Assembly: GCF_921293875.1 (NCBI RefSeq)
Contig: NZ_CAKLDI010000001.1
Span: forward strand, 1,517,915-1,581,914
Source of the DNA: Vibrio stylophorae
GTDB taxonomy: Bacteria; Pseudomonadota; Gammaproteobacteria; Enterobacterales; Vibrionaceae
Reading direction: 5' to 3'
DNA: 64,000 nucleotides
Shown here one piece after another: positions 8,589 to 17,100 of this stretch. How positions within the stretch are numbered: position 1 is the stretch's first letter; each line of letters starts with the position of its first letter. The notes below the pieces were generated by a model. The model saw nothing but the letters and a program-made list of their open reading frames with translations, did not search any database and was not told the DNA's origin. The position numbers and the translations under genes were made by a program.

Positions 8589-9815
8589 ATGTTTGATAAC
8601 GCTTTTAGCCAACTTCACCCCACCTTGCAAAACACCCTTTTGGAGCTTGGCTACCAAACGCCAACCCCCATTCAGGCGCAAGCCTTTGCCCCAGTAATTG
8701 CAGGGCAAGATGTGATGGGCGCAGCGCAAACAGGTACTGGCAAAACCGCAGCATTTGCACTGCCACTGCTGCACCAACTTTTAGAGCGCGGCGTGAAAGG
8801 CACAGTCCGCGTTTTGGTGGTCACCCCTACACGCGAGCTGGCGCAACAGGTGTATGACAAAATCAGCGAATACAGTCAGCACACAGGGCTAAAATGCGTG
8901 GCGCTTTATGGCGGTGCAAACATCAATCCGCAGAAAAATCAGCTGGCAAAAAAGCCGGAGATTGTGGTGGGCACGCCAGGTCGTCTGCTCGATCACCTGC
9001 ATATCGGCACCCTCAATTTGCAAAGTCTGAATGCCTTAGTGCTCGATGAGGCCGATCGTATGCTCGATATGGGCTTTATCTCTGATATCAAACGATTGAT
9101 GAAGCGCATGCCATCGCAGCGTCAAACGCTGTTTTTCTCCGCCACCTATCCAAAACAAGTGACCGATCTGGCCTATCGTTTGCTCAATCAACCGGTGAAA
9201 ATTGAAGTCGCCAGCAGCAACAGTACGGCAGATACCGTTAACCAGTTGGTGCATCCGGTGGATAAAAAACGCAAACGCGAGCTCCTTTCCTATTTGATTG
9301 GTAGTCGAAATTTGCAGCAGGTTTTGGTCTTTGCCAAAACCAGACAAAGCACCGAAGCGCTGGCACAAGAGCTAAAATTGGATGGCCTTAAAGCAGAAGC
9401 GATCCATGGCGATAAAACGCAGGCGGCGCGTCAGCGTGCGCTGGATGATTTTAAAAGCGGCCAAGTTCGCGTATTGGTGGCAACCGATGTCGCCGCGCGC
9501 GGTTTAGATATTCCCTCCTTGGATATCGTGTTTAACTATGAGCTGCCCCACCAGCCAGAAGATTATATTCATCGCATTGGCCGAACAGGCCGCGCGGGTA
9601 AATCTGGCCTTGCCATCTCTTTAGTTAGCCGCGAAGAAGATGGCATGCTCACCGCGATTGAAACCCTGATTGACCAGCGTCTCGCGCAAGAGTGGCTGGC
9701 GGGTTTTGAGCCAGACTTAGAAGCGGATCGCGCGCATCATGAAAAGCGCGGTGGTCGCGGCGCAGAGAAAAGACGTTTGAAAAAACAGCTTCTTAAAAAA
9801 GCCCATAAGAAATAA
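8589..9815 (+). CDS. rhlE: DEAD-box ATP-dependent RNA helicase RhlE
   Basis: 408 residues with all helicase motifs: Q motif (GYQTPTPIQ, residues about 18-27), motif I AQTGTGKT near 47, Ia PTRELAQQ, Ib TPGR, II DEAD at 153-156, III SAT, then the second RecA domain with ARGLDIPSLD and VI HRIGRTGRAG. A short basic tail (RGGRGAEKRRLKKQLLKKAHKK-like) follows, typical of RhlE and used for RNA contact. The role is ATP-driven RNA duplex remodelling in ribosome assembly or RNA decay. It starts 73 bases after the patatin gene with no terminator between, so partial co-transcription is possible. Confidence 0.88.
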   Translation: MFDNAFSQLHPTLQNTLLELGYQTPTPIQAQAFAPVIAGQDVMGAAQTGTGKTAAFALPLLHQLLERGVKGTVRVLVVTPTRELAQQVYDKISEYSQHTGLKCVALYGGANINPQKNQLAKKPEIVVGTPGRLLDHLHIGTLNLQSLNALVLDEADRMLDMGFISDIKRLMKRMPSQRQTLFFSATYPKQVTDLAYRLLNQPVKIEVASSNSTADTVNQLVHPVDKKRKRELLSYLIGSRNLQQVLVFAKTRQSTEALAQELKLDGLKAEAIHGDKTQAARQRALDDFKSGQVRVLVATDVAARGLDIPSLDIVFNYELPHQPEDYIHRIGRTGRAGKSGLAISLVSREEDGMLTAIETLIDQRLAQEWLAGFEPDLEADRAHHEKRGGRGAEKRRLKKQLLKKAHKK

Positions 9816-10013
9816 ATCCAAATACCGGATTCGGCTAATACCGGATTCGACTAGTACCAAATTCAACGAAGCCAAGCATCAAAGCCATTAAGGAAAGGCC
9901 ATTAAAGAAAGGCCGTTAAAAAAGCCATTCACGCCTTATTCGACATAGCGATGCTTGGTTAAACATTTAACAGAACTATCAATTTACAGAGCTATCAATT
10001 TACAGAACAATCA
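9816..10013. repeat. Degenerate short tandem repeats between rhlE and rlmA
   Basis: This gene-free stretch has imperfect duplicated words: AATACCGGATTCG twice near 9820-9850, AAGGAAAGGCCATTAA-like units near 9890-9920, and CTATCAATTTACAGA repeated near 9975-10005. An inverted pair CCAAGCATC (9872-9880) and GATGCTTGG (9950-9958) could form a long-range stem. No ORF is supportable. Confidence 0.6.
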
Positions 10014-10036
10014 AATATGCGCGTCACGCGCATATT
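10014..10036. promoter_or_regulatory. Perfect palindrome just upstream of rlmA
   Basis: Arms AATATGCGCG/CGCGCATATT (10 bp each) around a TCA centre end 12 bases before the first start codon of the methyltransferase gene. It could be an operator or an mRNA hairpin near the ribosome-binding site. No T run follows, so it is not a usual terminator. Confidence 0.5.
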
Positions 10037-10048
10037 GAATGAGACCAT

Positions 10049-10990
10049 TTGAGTACCCTATCCATGTCCGAACATGCCCAAGCAGCCGTGCCAAATTCTA
10101 TCTATCTTTGCCCGATTTGCCATCTACCCATGCGCATTCATCAGGCATCACAAGGCCTGCACTGCCCTAAAAAACACCATTTAGATCCACACGCCAACGG
10201 CTATTTTATCTTTAGCCAAGCCAAGAAACCGCACAGTGACTCGCGTCAAGTGATGCGCGCTAAACGCTTCTTGCTTGAATCTGGTGTGTTCGCGCCGCTG
10301 GTGGACACCATGGCCAAGCTCATCAATCAAGCTGAATTACCACAAGGGCCACTCAACTATCTTGATTACGATTGCAGCGAGGGCTACTACCTGCGCAGCT
10401 TGCAAAGCAAATTAGCAACGCTGCAACCCAAGCTTGTAGAACGCTTTGCCAGCTATGGCATTAGTGAAGCTGAAAATAGCCTATTTGCGGCGGCCAAAGT
10501 ACAAAAAGAGGCCAAGGCAGAAGCAGAAGCAGAAAATCAAGAAGCACCAACACAGCCTCAACACACGCCTTTTGATAACACCTTGCTGGTCAGCATGTTA
10601 AAACGCCTGCCCTTTGCCGATGACAGCTTTGATCTCATCACTTTGGTGGATAAACCACTGAAGGGGAAAGAGCTGATCCGCATTTTGAAAAAAGGCGGCT
10701 ATTTGCTGCAAGTGATCCCAGCACCGCGCCATCTTTGGCAAATTAAATCTATGGTCTACAGCGATTTGGTTGAAAAGCCGCTGCAGTTACCAAAGAGCAC
10801 CGGCTTAGAATTAATTGCCAGCGAAACGCTGCGTTTTACCCTGCCAGCAACCGGCAGCCAAGCCATGGCGCATTTAGAGATGACGCCTTATGCGTGGCGC
10901 GCCAATGAGAGCATTCGCAAAGCCATTGCAGCCAGCGATTTCGATGCTCTAGAGATTGACTTCGTCGTGACGTTGTCACGTAAAATTTAA
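10049..10990 (+). CDS. rlmA: RlmA-like 23S rRNA (guanine-745-N1) methyltransferase, degenerate SAM motif
   Basis: 313 residues. The N-terminal zinc knuckle (CPICH and later CPKKH, about residues 24-47) and HLDPHANGYFIF match RlmA, as do RAKRFLLESGVF, the LPFADDSFD strand and PRHLWQIKSMVYSDL. RlmA methylates G745 in helix 35 of 23S rRNA. Two oddities: SAM motif I, normally DIGCGEGYY, reads DYDCSEGYY here, and residues about 150-170 hold an Ala/Glu-rich insertion before the acidic post-I region. It may bind SAM weakly or have changed function. The first codon is TTG at 10049; ATG at 10064 is the alternative and would give 308 residues. Confidence 0.75.
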   Translation: MSTLSMSEHAQAAVPNSIYLCPICHLPMRIHQASQGLHCPKKHHLDPHANGYFIFSQAKKPHSDSRQVMRAKRFLLESGVFAPLVDTMAKLINQAELPQGPLNYLDYDCSEGYYLRSLQSKLATLQPKLVERFASYGISEAENSLFAAAKVQKEAKAEAEAENQEAPTQPQHTPFDNTLLVSMLKRLPFADDSFDLITLVDKPLKGKELIRILKKGGYLLQVIPAPRHLWQIKSMVYSDLVEKPLQLPKSTGLELIASETLRFTLPATGSQAMAHLEMTPYAWRANESIRKAIAASDFDALEIDFVVTLSRKI

Positions 10991-11034
10991 TACTTTCCTC
11001 AAAAAAGCTCGTAGCTCGATTGGCACACATAAAG

Positions 11035-11068
11035 AAGCGCGATTTGTTCAAAACAAATCGCGCTTTTC
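11035..11068 (+). terminator. Terminator after rlmA, possibly bidirectional
   Basis: Perfect 14-bp stem AAGCGCGATTTGTT/AACAAATCGCGCTT with a 3-nt loop, then TTCT. It lies between rlmA and the converging helicase gene ending at 11177; the opposite strand reads CTTCTTT after the stem. Confidence 0.8.
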
Positions 11069-11176
11069 TGATCATCCCCATTCAATTGCGGCACATCAAT
11101 TCACGGATAGGATTCACGACTGCGATTCACTCATGCTATTCACAAATAGTAATGGCAGCTTGCCTGATTCTATCTG

Positions 11177-12451
11177 TTATTTTGCAGCGTTTAGCTTGCG
11201 AGATGGTTTCGGCTCATTCGGCTTTCTCGCAGCAAACTGTTTAGCGCTGCGTTTATTTTGGCTGCGACGATTGGCTTTTTTATCGCGCGGCGCACGCTTA
11301 CGCTCACCCTCTTTTGCCTCATTGCTGGGTTGGTCGGTCACCACAAAGCCCGCCAGAGATTGCAAGTCCATGGGATTGCCTGTTAAACGGCGAATCGCAT
11401 CCAACGCCAACTGCTCACCGTGACATACCAAAGAGACGGCAACGCCGCTCAATCCTGCTCGCGCAGTGCGCCCCACACGGTGCACATAGGCCTGCGCATG
11501 CTCAGGCAAGTCAAAGTTCACCACGGCGGGTAATGCATCAATATCAATGCCGCGAGCAAGAAGATCAGTACAAATCAAGACTCGCGAACGCCCCGATTTA
11601 AAATCAGCCAAGGCGCTCTCACGCTCCGCCTGCGATTTGTCACCATGTAGCGCCGCCGTGCTAATGCCTGCTTTACTCACTCTTTTAGCCAGCGCATCAA
11701 CTTTACTGCGCTCAGCAACAAACACCATCACCTGTGGCCACTCATGGGATTGCAGCAGCGCGATCAGCGCTTGTGGTTTACTGCCTTTATTAACCAAATA
11801 AAGCTGCTCATCAATACGCGCAACCACGCTGTTTTTACGCGCGGTCTCGATGCGTTTAGGCGCAAATACCAACCCTTGGGCTGCTTCTTCCAATGCCTCA
11901 GGCAAGGTGGCAGAAAACAGCAGTGTTTGTCGCTTGGCTGGCGCGCTGGCAATCACCCGCTGAATATCGGGCCAAAATCCCATTTCCAGCAGACGATCGG
12001 CTTCATCAAGTACCAAGTGCTTGAGCTGTTCAAGATGACACACCCCTTGGCTTAGAAAATCAACCAAGCGACCCGGCGTAGCCACCACCAGCTGCGCCCC
12101 TTTTGCCAGCGTAGATTTCTGCAGCTCAGGCTCAACGCCGCCAACCAGCAATAGGGATTCAATGCCCATCGCTTTGGCCAGAGGCGCGATATTGGCTTCA
12201 ATTTGCTGCGCTAACTCGCGCGTTGGCACAATGATCAAACTTTGAATATGCGATTGCGCCACATCCACACGGCTTAATAGCGGCAGCGCAAAGGCTAAGG
12301 TTTTACCGCTGCCGGTTTGCGCCAGCGCAATCACATCGCGTCCCTCAATGATCGCAGGGATAGCTGCCTGTTGAATGGCGGTGGGAGATTGCATCGCCTC
12401 AGGCAATGCAGCAATCAAATTTGGATGCAGTGGAAGATCAGAAAAAGTCAT
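11177..12451 (-). CDS. DEAD-box ATP-dependent RNA helicase
   Basis: 424 residues: TAIQQAAIPAIIEGRD (Q motif), AQTGSGKT, PTRELAQQ, TPGR, DEAD, SAT, ARGIDIDALP and HRVGRTARAG, then a Lys/Arg/Asn-rich tail from about 385 (KANRRSQNKRSAKQFAARK). It is RhlE-like but distinct from the protein encoded at 8589. An in-frame TTG at 12463 exists, but ATG 12451 has AGG seven bases upstream and begins at MTFSDLPLHP, the usual start in this family. It is co-transcribed with the VF530-type gene, whose stop is 15 bases before this ATG. The specific RNA target is unknown. Confidence 0.86.
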   Translation of the reverse strand: MTFSDLPLHPNLIAALPEAMQSPTAIQQAAIPAIIEGRDVIALAQTGSGKTLAFALPLLSRVDVAQSHIQSLIIVPTRELAQQIEANIAPLAKAMGIESLLLVGGVEPELQKSTLAKGAQLVVATPGRLVDFLSQGVCHLEQLKHLVLDEADRLLEMGFWPDIQRVIASAPAKRQTLLFSATLPEALEEAAQGLVFAPKRIETARKNSVVARIDEQLYLVNKGSKPQALIALLQSHEWPQVMVFVAERSKVDALAKRVSKAGISTAALHGDKSQAERESALADFKSGRSRVLICTDLLARGIDIDALPAVVNFDLPEHAQAYVHRVGRTARAGLSGVAVSLVCHGEQLALDAIRRLTGNPMDLQSLAGFVVTDQPSNEAKEGERKRAPRDKKANRRSQNKRSAKQFAARKPNEPKPSRKLNAAK

Positions 12452-12466
12452 CAATTGCCTCAAGGA

Positions 12467-12706
12467 TTAGCCACGGTTTTTGCAAAAGGTACGAATATAC
12501 AAGTCTTCTACCTTGTCTCGTGCCCATTGGGTTTTGCGCAAAAATTTCAGTGAGGATTTAATCGATGGCTCGCTGCGAAAACAGTTGACTGGAATACGCT
12601 CAAACAACTCCTCCCAACCATAGTAATCAAATAAGCGGGTGAGAATTTTCTCAAGGGTTAAGCCGTGCAGCGGATTATTCGCTTGCGTTGTGTTGGATTG
12701 GGTCAT
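12467..12706 (-). CDS. VF530-type DNA-binding protein (DUF2132)
   Basis: 79 residues. The conserved core is intact: [21 protein letters not shown], then [28 protein letters not shown] residues (here [19 protein letters not shown]) and a short final helix. This matches the VF530/DUF2132 family, a small helical fold reported to bind DNA. It is the first gene of a two-gene unit with the DEAD-box helicase. It has no signal peptide. The cellular role is not established. Confidence 0.85.
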   Translation of the reverse strand: MTQSNTTQANNPLHGLTLEKILTRLFDYYGWEELFERIPVNCFRSEPSIKSSLKFLRKTQWARDKVEDLYIRTFCKNRG

Positions 12707-13208
12707 ATGAGCTGCCTTTGGTGCGCGCTGTCAGTCTCAGCGCATAATTTGAGGCGCATCCTACCACTATTGCCGCACTTTACTAAATGATTGCGCTGCT
12801 GAGCCCATCTTTGCTGTTAGTAGTGTCCATCTTTGCTGCTGATTGCCCATACCAATTCAAAAACAAGGAGGATAAAAGCAAAGGCAGAAGCCAAGACAAA
12901 AGCCAAGAAAAGGCTAGCGAGATAAAGCAAATTCTACGTCAGATTCTATATCAACCTCTGCGACAGATTTGAAAAGCCCCCACCCTTGTGCCAGCTTTAA
13001 AGCACTATCAATGCATACTTAACCAATGCAAAGCACACAATTAATGTAAAACACAATCAGTGTGTTGAAGCTGCCCGACATTCGCTTGTATTGCTACATT
13101 TCAGTGCATCGAAAAGCAGCTTATCCATGGCATGGAACGCCGCATTCGTCATTCACCGACAGTGAACGCATGAAAAACGTTGCTGTCATATGCTTGCGCG
13201 AGGTGCCC
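12707..13208. other. Gene-poor leader of the ectoine operon
   Basis: About 500 bases without a supportable gene. It contains a repeated CCATCTTTGCTG word near 12805-12835, an AAGCCAAGA/AAAAGCCAAGAAAAGGC low-complexity patch near 12885-12915, and A+T-rich sequence near 13010-13060. The promoter of the operon starting at 13209 should be here; no convincing -35/-10 pair was identified. Confidence 0.5.
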
Positions 13209-14438
13209 ATGAACCAAGCATCGAGTCCTCCCCAGAATCATTCATCTGTGCTATCTTCCCCTTGGCAAGAGCTACTGGCTTTTGCCACCACCATTCGCCA
13301 CCAGCTTCATCAGCTGCCAGAGCTGACATGGCAAGAGGAAAGAACGGCGCAGCTGATTCGCCAAATCTTAACGGATCTCGATATTCCATGGCGTGTCTGC
13401 GCTACCTTTGGCACCGTGGCCACGCTCAATGCGCAATCGAGCAATCGCCCACATATTGCCCTTCGCGCTGATATCGATGCCCTGCCCATTCAAGAGCAAA
13501 GCCAAGTGCCTTGGCAGTCAGAGCATGACGGCGTGATGCATGCCTGCGGTCATGATGGACACACGGCTGTGCTACTGGCCACCGCAAAATGGCTCAAAAT
13601 GCACGAAGCTGAGCTCAGCGCGCCCGTGACTCTGATTTTCCAACCGGCAGAAGAAGGCGGGCACGGCGCACGCGAGATGATTGCCGATGGTGCGCTCAAT
13701 GAGATTGATGCCATTTATGGCTGGCACAATTGGCCGGCCATTCCCTTTGCTCATTGTGTTTGCCCTGATGGCGTGGTGATGGCTGGCAATGCCACCTTTC
13801 GCATTATTCTCAAAGGCAAAGGCGGCCATGCCAGTCAGCCAGAGCAATGTGTCGATCCGGTGATCGCCGCAGCAGCCCTCACTCAAAATCTGCAGCAAAT
13901 CGTATCGCGACGTATTGCCCCGCAATCGCCCACCGTGGTGAGTGTCACCAGCATCGATGCCAATAGCAGTTATACCGTGATCCCAGAATCTGCCACCTTA
14001 ACGGGCTCAATTCGCATCGCCAATATGGCCGATAAACTGCCCATCGAGCGCATGATTCGGCAGATCAGCATTGACACCGCCGCCACCTATGGCGTCACTG
14101 CGGTCATGGATATTCACCCGCGCTATCGCCCAACAGTAAATCACCCAAATGCAGCCGAACATGCACGCCAGTGCTGGGCCAAGCTTTTTGGACAGGAAAG
14201 TCTCAACACTCAGACACCCCTACCCATCATGGCATCGGAAGATTTTAGCTATTACTTAGAGAAGGTCGCTGGTGCGTTTGCGCTCATAGGTGCCAATGAT
14301 GGGGTATCCGCACATGGGGTGGATCATCAACATCCCTGCCACAGCGCCTTTTATGATTTTAATGACCGTTTATTAGAGCGCGTGATCGCTTGGTACGCCG
14401 AGCTGGTGGGGATCAGCTCACCCATCGCACCCAAATAA
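13209..14438 (+). CDS. doeB2: M20 amidohydrolase, probable N-acetyl-diaminobutyrate deacetylase (DoeB2 type)
   Basis: 409 residues of the M20/IAA-amino-acid hydrolase family: HQLPELTWQE near 37, ALRADIDALPI, the metal-binding MHACGHDGH near 115, QPAEEGGHGA near 150, GGHASQPEQ near 215 in the dimerisation domain, and ASEDFSYY near 343. In ectoine degradation the N-acetyl-2,4-diaminobutyrate formed by DoeA is deacetylated; this gene heads an operon with the other three steps, so it most likely does that. The M20 type replaces the aspartoacylase-like DoeB of Halomonas. Start ATG 13209 has GAGGTG just upstream; the longer in-frame reading from 13062 lacks family support. Confidence 0.78.
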   Translation: MNQASSPPQNHSSVLSSPWQELLAFATTIRHQLHQLPELTWQEERTAQLIRQILTDLDIPWRVCATFGTVATLNAQSSNRPHIALRADIDALPIQEQSQVPWQSEHDGVMHACGHDGHTAVLLATAKWLKMHEAELSAPVTLIFQPAEEGGHGAREMIADGALNEIDAIYGWHNWPAIPFAHCVCPDGVVMAGNATFRIILKGKGGHASQPEQCVDPVIAAAALTQNLQQIVSRRIAPQSPTVVSVTSIDANSSYTVIPESATLTGSIRIANMADKLPIERMIRQISIDTAATYGVTAVMDIHPRYRPTVNHPNAAEHARQCWAKLFGQESLNTQTPLPIMASEDFSYYLEKVAGAFALIGANDGVSAHGVDHQHPCHSAFYDFNDRLLERVIAWYAELVGISSPIAPK

Positions 14439-14510
14439 ACGCAGGTAATTCAAACATAAAGCAGTCAACAACACATCACGGTACAAACCGGCACATTCGC
14501 CCAAGCAACC

Positions 14511-14537
14511 CATGGCGACCCAACTCAGGTCGCCATG
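14511..14537 (+). other. Perfect intercistronic hairpin in the ectoine operon
   Basis: CATGGCGACC and GGTCGCCATG (10 bp) enclose a 7-nt CAACTCA loop between the deacetylase and transaminase genes, 25 bases before the chosen transaminase start. With no T run, it is more likely an mRNA processing or stability element, or a translation modulator, than a terminator. Confidence 0.7.
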
Positions 14538-14562
14538 CTGCACCATGACAGGGAGCGAGAGC

Positions 14563-15855
14563 ATGAATATCTTTGAACAGCGAGAGTCGAACTTACGCGG
14601 CTATTGTCGAATTTACCCCACGGTCTTTACCAGCGCACAAAATGCACGGCAGGTCGATGAGCAGGGCAAAAGCTATCTGGATTTTTTTGCGGGCGCTGGC
14701 GTTTTAAATTTTGGCCATAACAATGCGCGGATGACCCGCGCGGTGATCGATTATATTGAGGCCAATGGCGTGATCCATAGCCTTGATATGAGCACCTCCG
14801 CCAAACGCGCCTTTATGCAAACCTTTGTTGATGTGGTGCTGACCCCACGCAATATGCCGCACAAGCTCCAATTTGTAGGGCCCACGGGCACCAATGCCGT
14901 GGAAGCTGCTTTAAAACTGGCACGACGCGTCACAGATCGCACTGAAATCGTCGCGTTTCATCACGCCTTTCACGGGATGACTTTAGGCTCACTAGCGGCC
15001 ACGGCCAACGGCTATTTTCGCGGTGCGGCTGGCGTACCGCTCAATCATGTCAGCCATCACCCCTTTGGCTGCGACACGCCTTGTATCGGGTGCAACCTCG
15101 GTTGTCATCAAGGCAATGGCCAAGCCTATTTAGCGCAGCTTCGCGCGCGATATATGGACAGCTCCTCAGGGTTTGAAAAACCAGCGGCATTTCTCGTCGA
15201 GGTGGTTCAGGCCGAAGGCGGCGTCAATGTCGCGGATAAACAGTGGCTACTGGGCGTTCAGCAGCTGGCTCATGATTTAGGGGCGCTGCTGATCATTGAT
15301 GATATTCAAGCTGGCATGGGCCGCACGGGCTCATTTTTTAGCTTTGATGATTACGATCTCAATCCAGACATTGTCTGTCTTGCCAAGGGACTTGGCGGCT
15401 GGGGAACCCCTATTGCCATGAATTTGGTTAAACCTGAGTGGGATGCGCACTGGTCACCGGGCGAGCATACCGGCACCTTTCGCGGCCAAAACCTCTCCTT
15501 TGTCGCAGGCACTGAAGCCTTAAAGTATTTTGAAGACCCTGATTTTCTCGACAGTGTGGCCAAAAAATCAGCCCTCATGCGCGAGCAATTGCGGCCGTTA
15601 GAGCGCCATGCCCAAATTCAAATCCGCGGTAAAGGGATGATGATCGGCATCGATATTCAAGATGGCGACATGGCCAAACGCGTGGTCAGTCGCTGTTTTG
15701 AGCAAGGGCTTTTATTGGGCGCCTGCGGCACGGGCGGTCGGGTGATTAAGCTGATTCCGCCGCTCACCATCGATGAAGACGATCTTATTACAGGGCTTGC
15801 CATTGTGGTAGACGCCATTACTTCTGAGCAAGGAGGTGATGATGCTCTCTCGTGA
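14563..15855 (+). CDS. doeD: PLP-dependent diaminobutyrate transaminase, EctB-like, catabolic (DoeD role)
   Basis: 430 residues of class III aminotransferase. It tracks ectoine-synthesis EctB closely: MNIFEQRESNLRGY start, DFFAGAGVLNFGHNN, VGPTGTNAVEAALKLAR, FHHAFHGMTLGSLA, LIIDDIQAGMGRTG (PLP Asp), LAKGLGGWGTP (PLP Lys) and GTFRGQNL. Unlike EctB it has a Cys-rich insertion CDTPCIGCNLGCHQGN near residue 165. No ectA or ectC is nearby, and its neighbours are degradative, so it likely converts diaminobutyrate plus 2-oxoglutarate to aspartate semialdehyde plus glutamate. ATG 14563 has AGGGAG 7 nt upstream. Its end overlaps the next gene. Confidence 0.78.
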   Translation: MNIFEQRESNLRGYCRIYPTVFTSAQNARQVDEQGKSYLDFFAGAGVLNFGHNNARMTRAVIDYIEANGVIHSLDMSTSAKRAFMQTFVDVVLTPRNMPHKLQFVGPTGTNAVEAALKLARRVTDRTEIVAFHHAFHGMTLGSLAATANGYFRGAAGVPLNHVSHHPFGCDTPCIGCNLGCHQGNGQAYLAQLRARYMDSSSGFEKPAAFLVEVVQAEGGVNVADKQWLLGVQQLAHDLGALLIIDDIQAGMGRTGSFFSFDDYDLNPDIVCLAKGLGGWGTPIAMNLVKPEWDAHWSPGEHTGTFRGQNLSFVAGTEALKYFEDPDFLDSVAKKSALMREQLRPLERHAQIQIRGKGMMIGIDIQDGDMAKRVVSRCFEQGLLLGACGTGGRVIKLIPPLTIDEDDLITGLAIVVDAITSEQGGDDALS

Positions 15856-17089
15856 TGATATGACCTTTCCCGCCGCAGAATATCAGATGCGTTTGGATGC
15901 GCTGCGTCGCCGCATTGCTGAGCGCTGCATGGACGCTGTGGTGATCACCGATCCTGAGAACATCATGTATCTCACCGATTATCAAACCTCTGGCTATTCA
16001 TTTTTTCAGGCACTGATCGTACCGCTAGAGCAAGAGCCCATCATGATCACCCGCGCCATGGAGGAGTCCAATGTCATTGCTCGCACATGGGTAGAGCATA
16101 CGCGCCCCTACCCTGATACCGGCGATGCCATTCAAATGCTCGTAGAAACCCTGCGCGAGTTTCATCTGGCCGACAAGCGCATTGGCTATGAGCGCAATAG
16201 CTATTTCTTCCCCGCCTATCAACAAGACTTTATTCACACCACCTTGGTGGATGGCAAATTACTTGACTGTTTTGGCATTGTTGAAGAGGGACGCATTTGT
16301 AAATCTGCAGCTGAAATTGAGATCATGCGCCGCGCTGCCCATGCCACAGAAGCTGGGATGAAAGCAGGCCTCGCCGCTGCCGTGGAAGGGGTCAGTGAAA
16401 ATGAGATTGCCGCAGAGATTAGCGCAGCAATGTTTCGTGCTGGCGGTGAAGCGCCAGCGGTGATGCCCTATGTCACCGCAGGACCGCGCACCATGATTGG
16501 CCATGCCACATGGGAAGGCCGTATCGTGCAGCCAGGCGAGCATGTATTTTTAGAAGTTGGCGGCTGTTATCGGCGCTACCACACTGCGATGATGCGCACA
16601 GCTGTAAATGGCGAGCTCACCGACTCTATGTATAAAGCGCAAGAGCTGATGAAAGATGCCTTAGAAACGCTGCATCATGACGTGCAGCCCGGCATGACGG
16701 TGTCCGATGTGGACAATTTGGTGCGCAATATCATCTCCCATAACGATGTCGGCGCGCGCTTAATTACCCGCTCAGGCTACTCTATCGGTATCGCTTTTCC
16801 ACCCAGCTGGGATGAGGGCTATATCTGCAGCCTCAAGCAAGGCAATGCTGATGTGCTGAAACCGGGAATGACCTTTCATATCATCCCTTGGATGTGGGGC
16901 GTCGATGGCACCAAAACCTGCGGTATCTCGGACACCATTTATGTTACTGAGACAGGGATCGAGTCCTTTTTCACCCTTGAAAAAGAGTTTGTAGTGCATC
17001 CCAGCCAAAGTGCGATCACCCCCATTCAGTCCGCACCGCAAGCCATAACCAAGGCTAAAGCGAAAGCGAAAAACGGCAAGCCGTCATAA
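15842..17089 (+). CDS. doeA: Ectoine hydrolase (M24 creatinase-like fold)
   Basis: 415 residues. The N-terminal creatinase-like domain (VITDPENIMYLTDYQTSGY) is followed by an M24 pita-bread domain (EGRICKSAAEIEIMRRAA, GHATWEGRIVQPGEHVFLE, FHIIPWMWG, ISDTIYVTETG). The usual M24 metal ligands are replaced (for example the TRT-site Asp by YRRYHTAMMRT), as in metal-free creatinase and ectoine hydrolases. It would open the ectoine ring to N-acetyl-diaminobutyrate. AGGAGG at 15831-15836 lies inside the preceding gene; three in-frame starts occur (GTG 15836, ATG 15839, ATG 15842) and the last has the best spacing. It overlaps the transaminase gene by 14 bases, suggesting translational coupling. Confidence 0.82.
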   Translation: MLSRDDMTFPAAEYQMRLDALRRRIAERCMDAVVITDPENIMYLTDYQTSGYSFFQALIVPLEQEPIMITRAMEESNVIARTWVEHTRPYPDTGDAIQMLVETLREFHLADKRIGYERNSYFFPAYQQDFIHTTLVDGKLLDCFGIVEEGRICKSAAEIEIMRRAAHATEAGMKAGLAAAVEGVSENEIAAEISAAMFRAGGEAPAVMPYVTAGPRTMIGHATWEGRIVQPGEHVFLEVGGCYRRYHTAMMRTAVNGELTDSMYKAQELMKDALETLHHDVQPGMTVSDVDNLVRNIISHNDVGARLITRSGYSIGIAFPPSWDEGYICSLKQGNADVLKPGMTFHIIPWMWGVDGTKTCGISDTIYVTETGIESFFTLEKEFVVHPSQSAITPIQSAPQAITKAKAKAKNGKPS

Positions 17090-17100
17090 AGGAGATATCG

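Noticed and set aside
8352..8777. Minus-strand frame of 141 codons across the patatin/rhlE junction
   Set aside because: Antisense to two well-supported genes with conserved motifs.
12787..12972. Short plus-strand frame of 61 codons before the ectoine operon
   Set aside because: Low-complexity Lys/Gln content derived from the AAGCCAAGA-type repeat patch, no family features and no ribosome-binding site.
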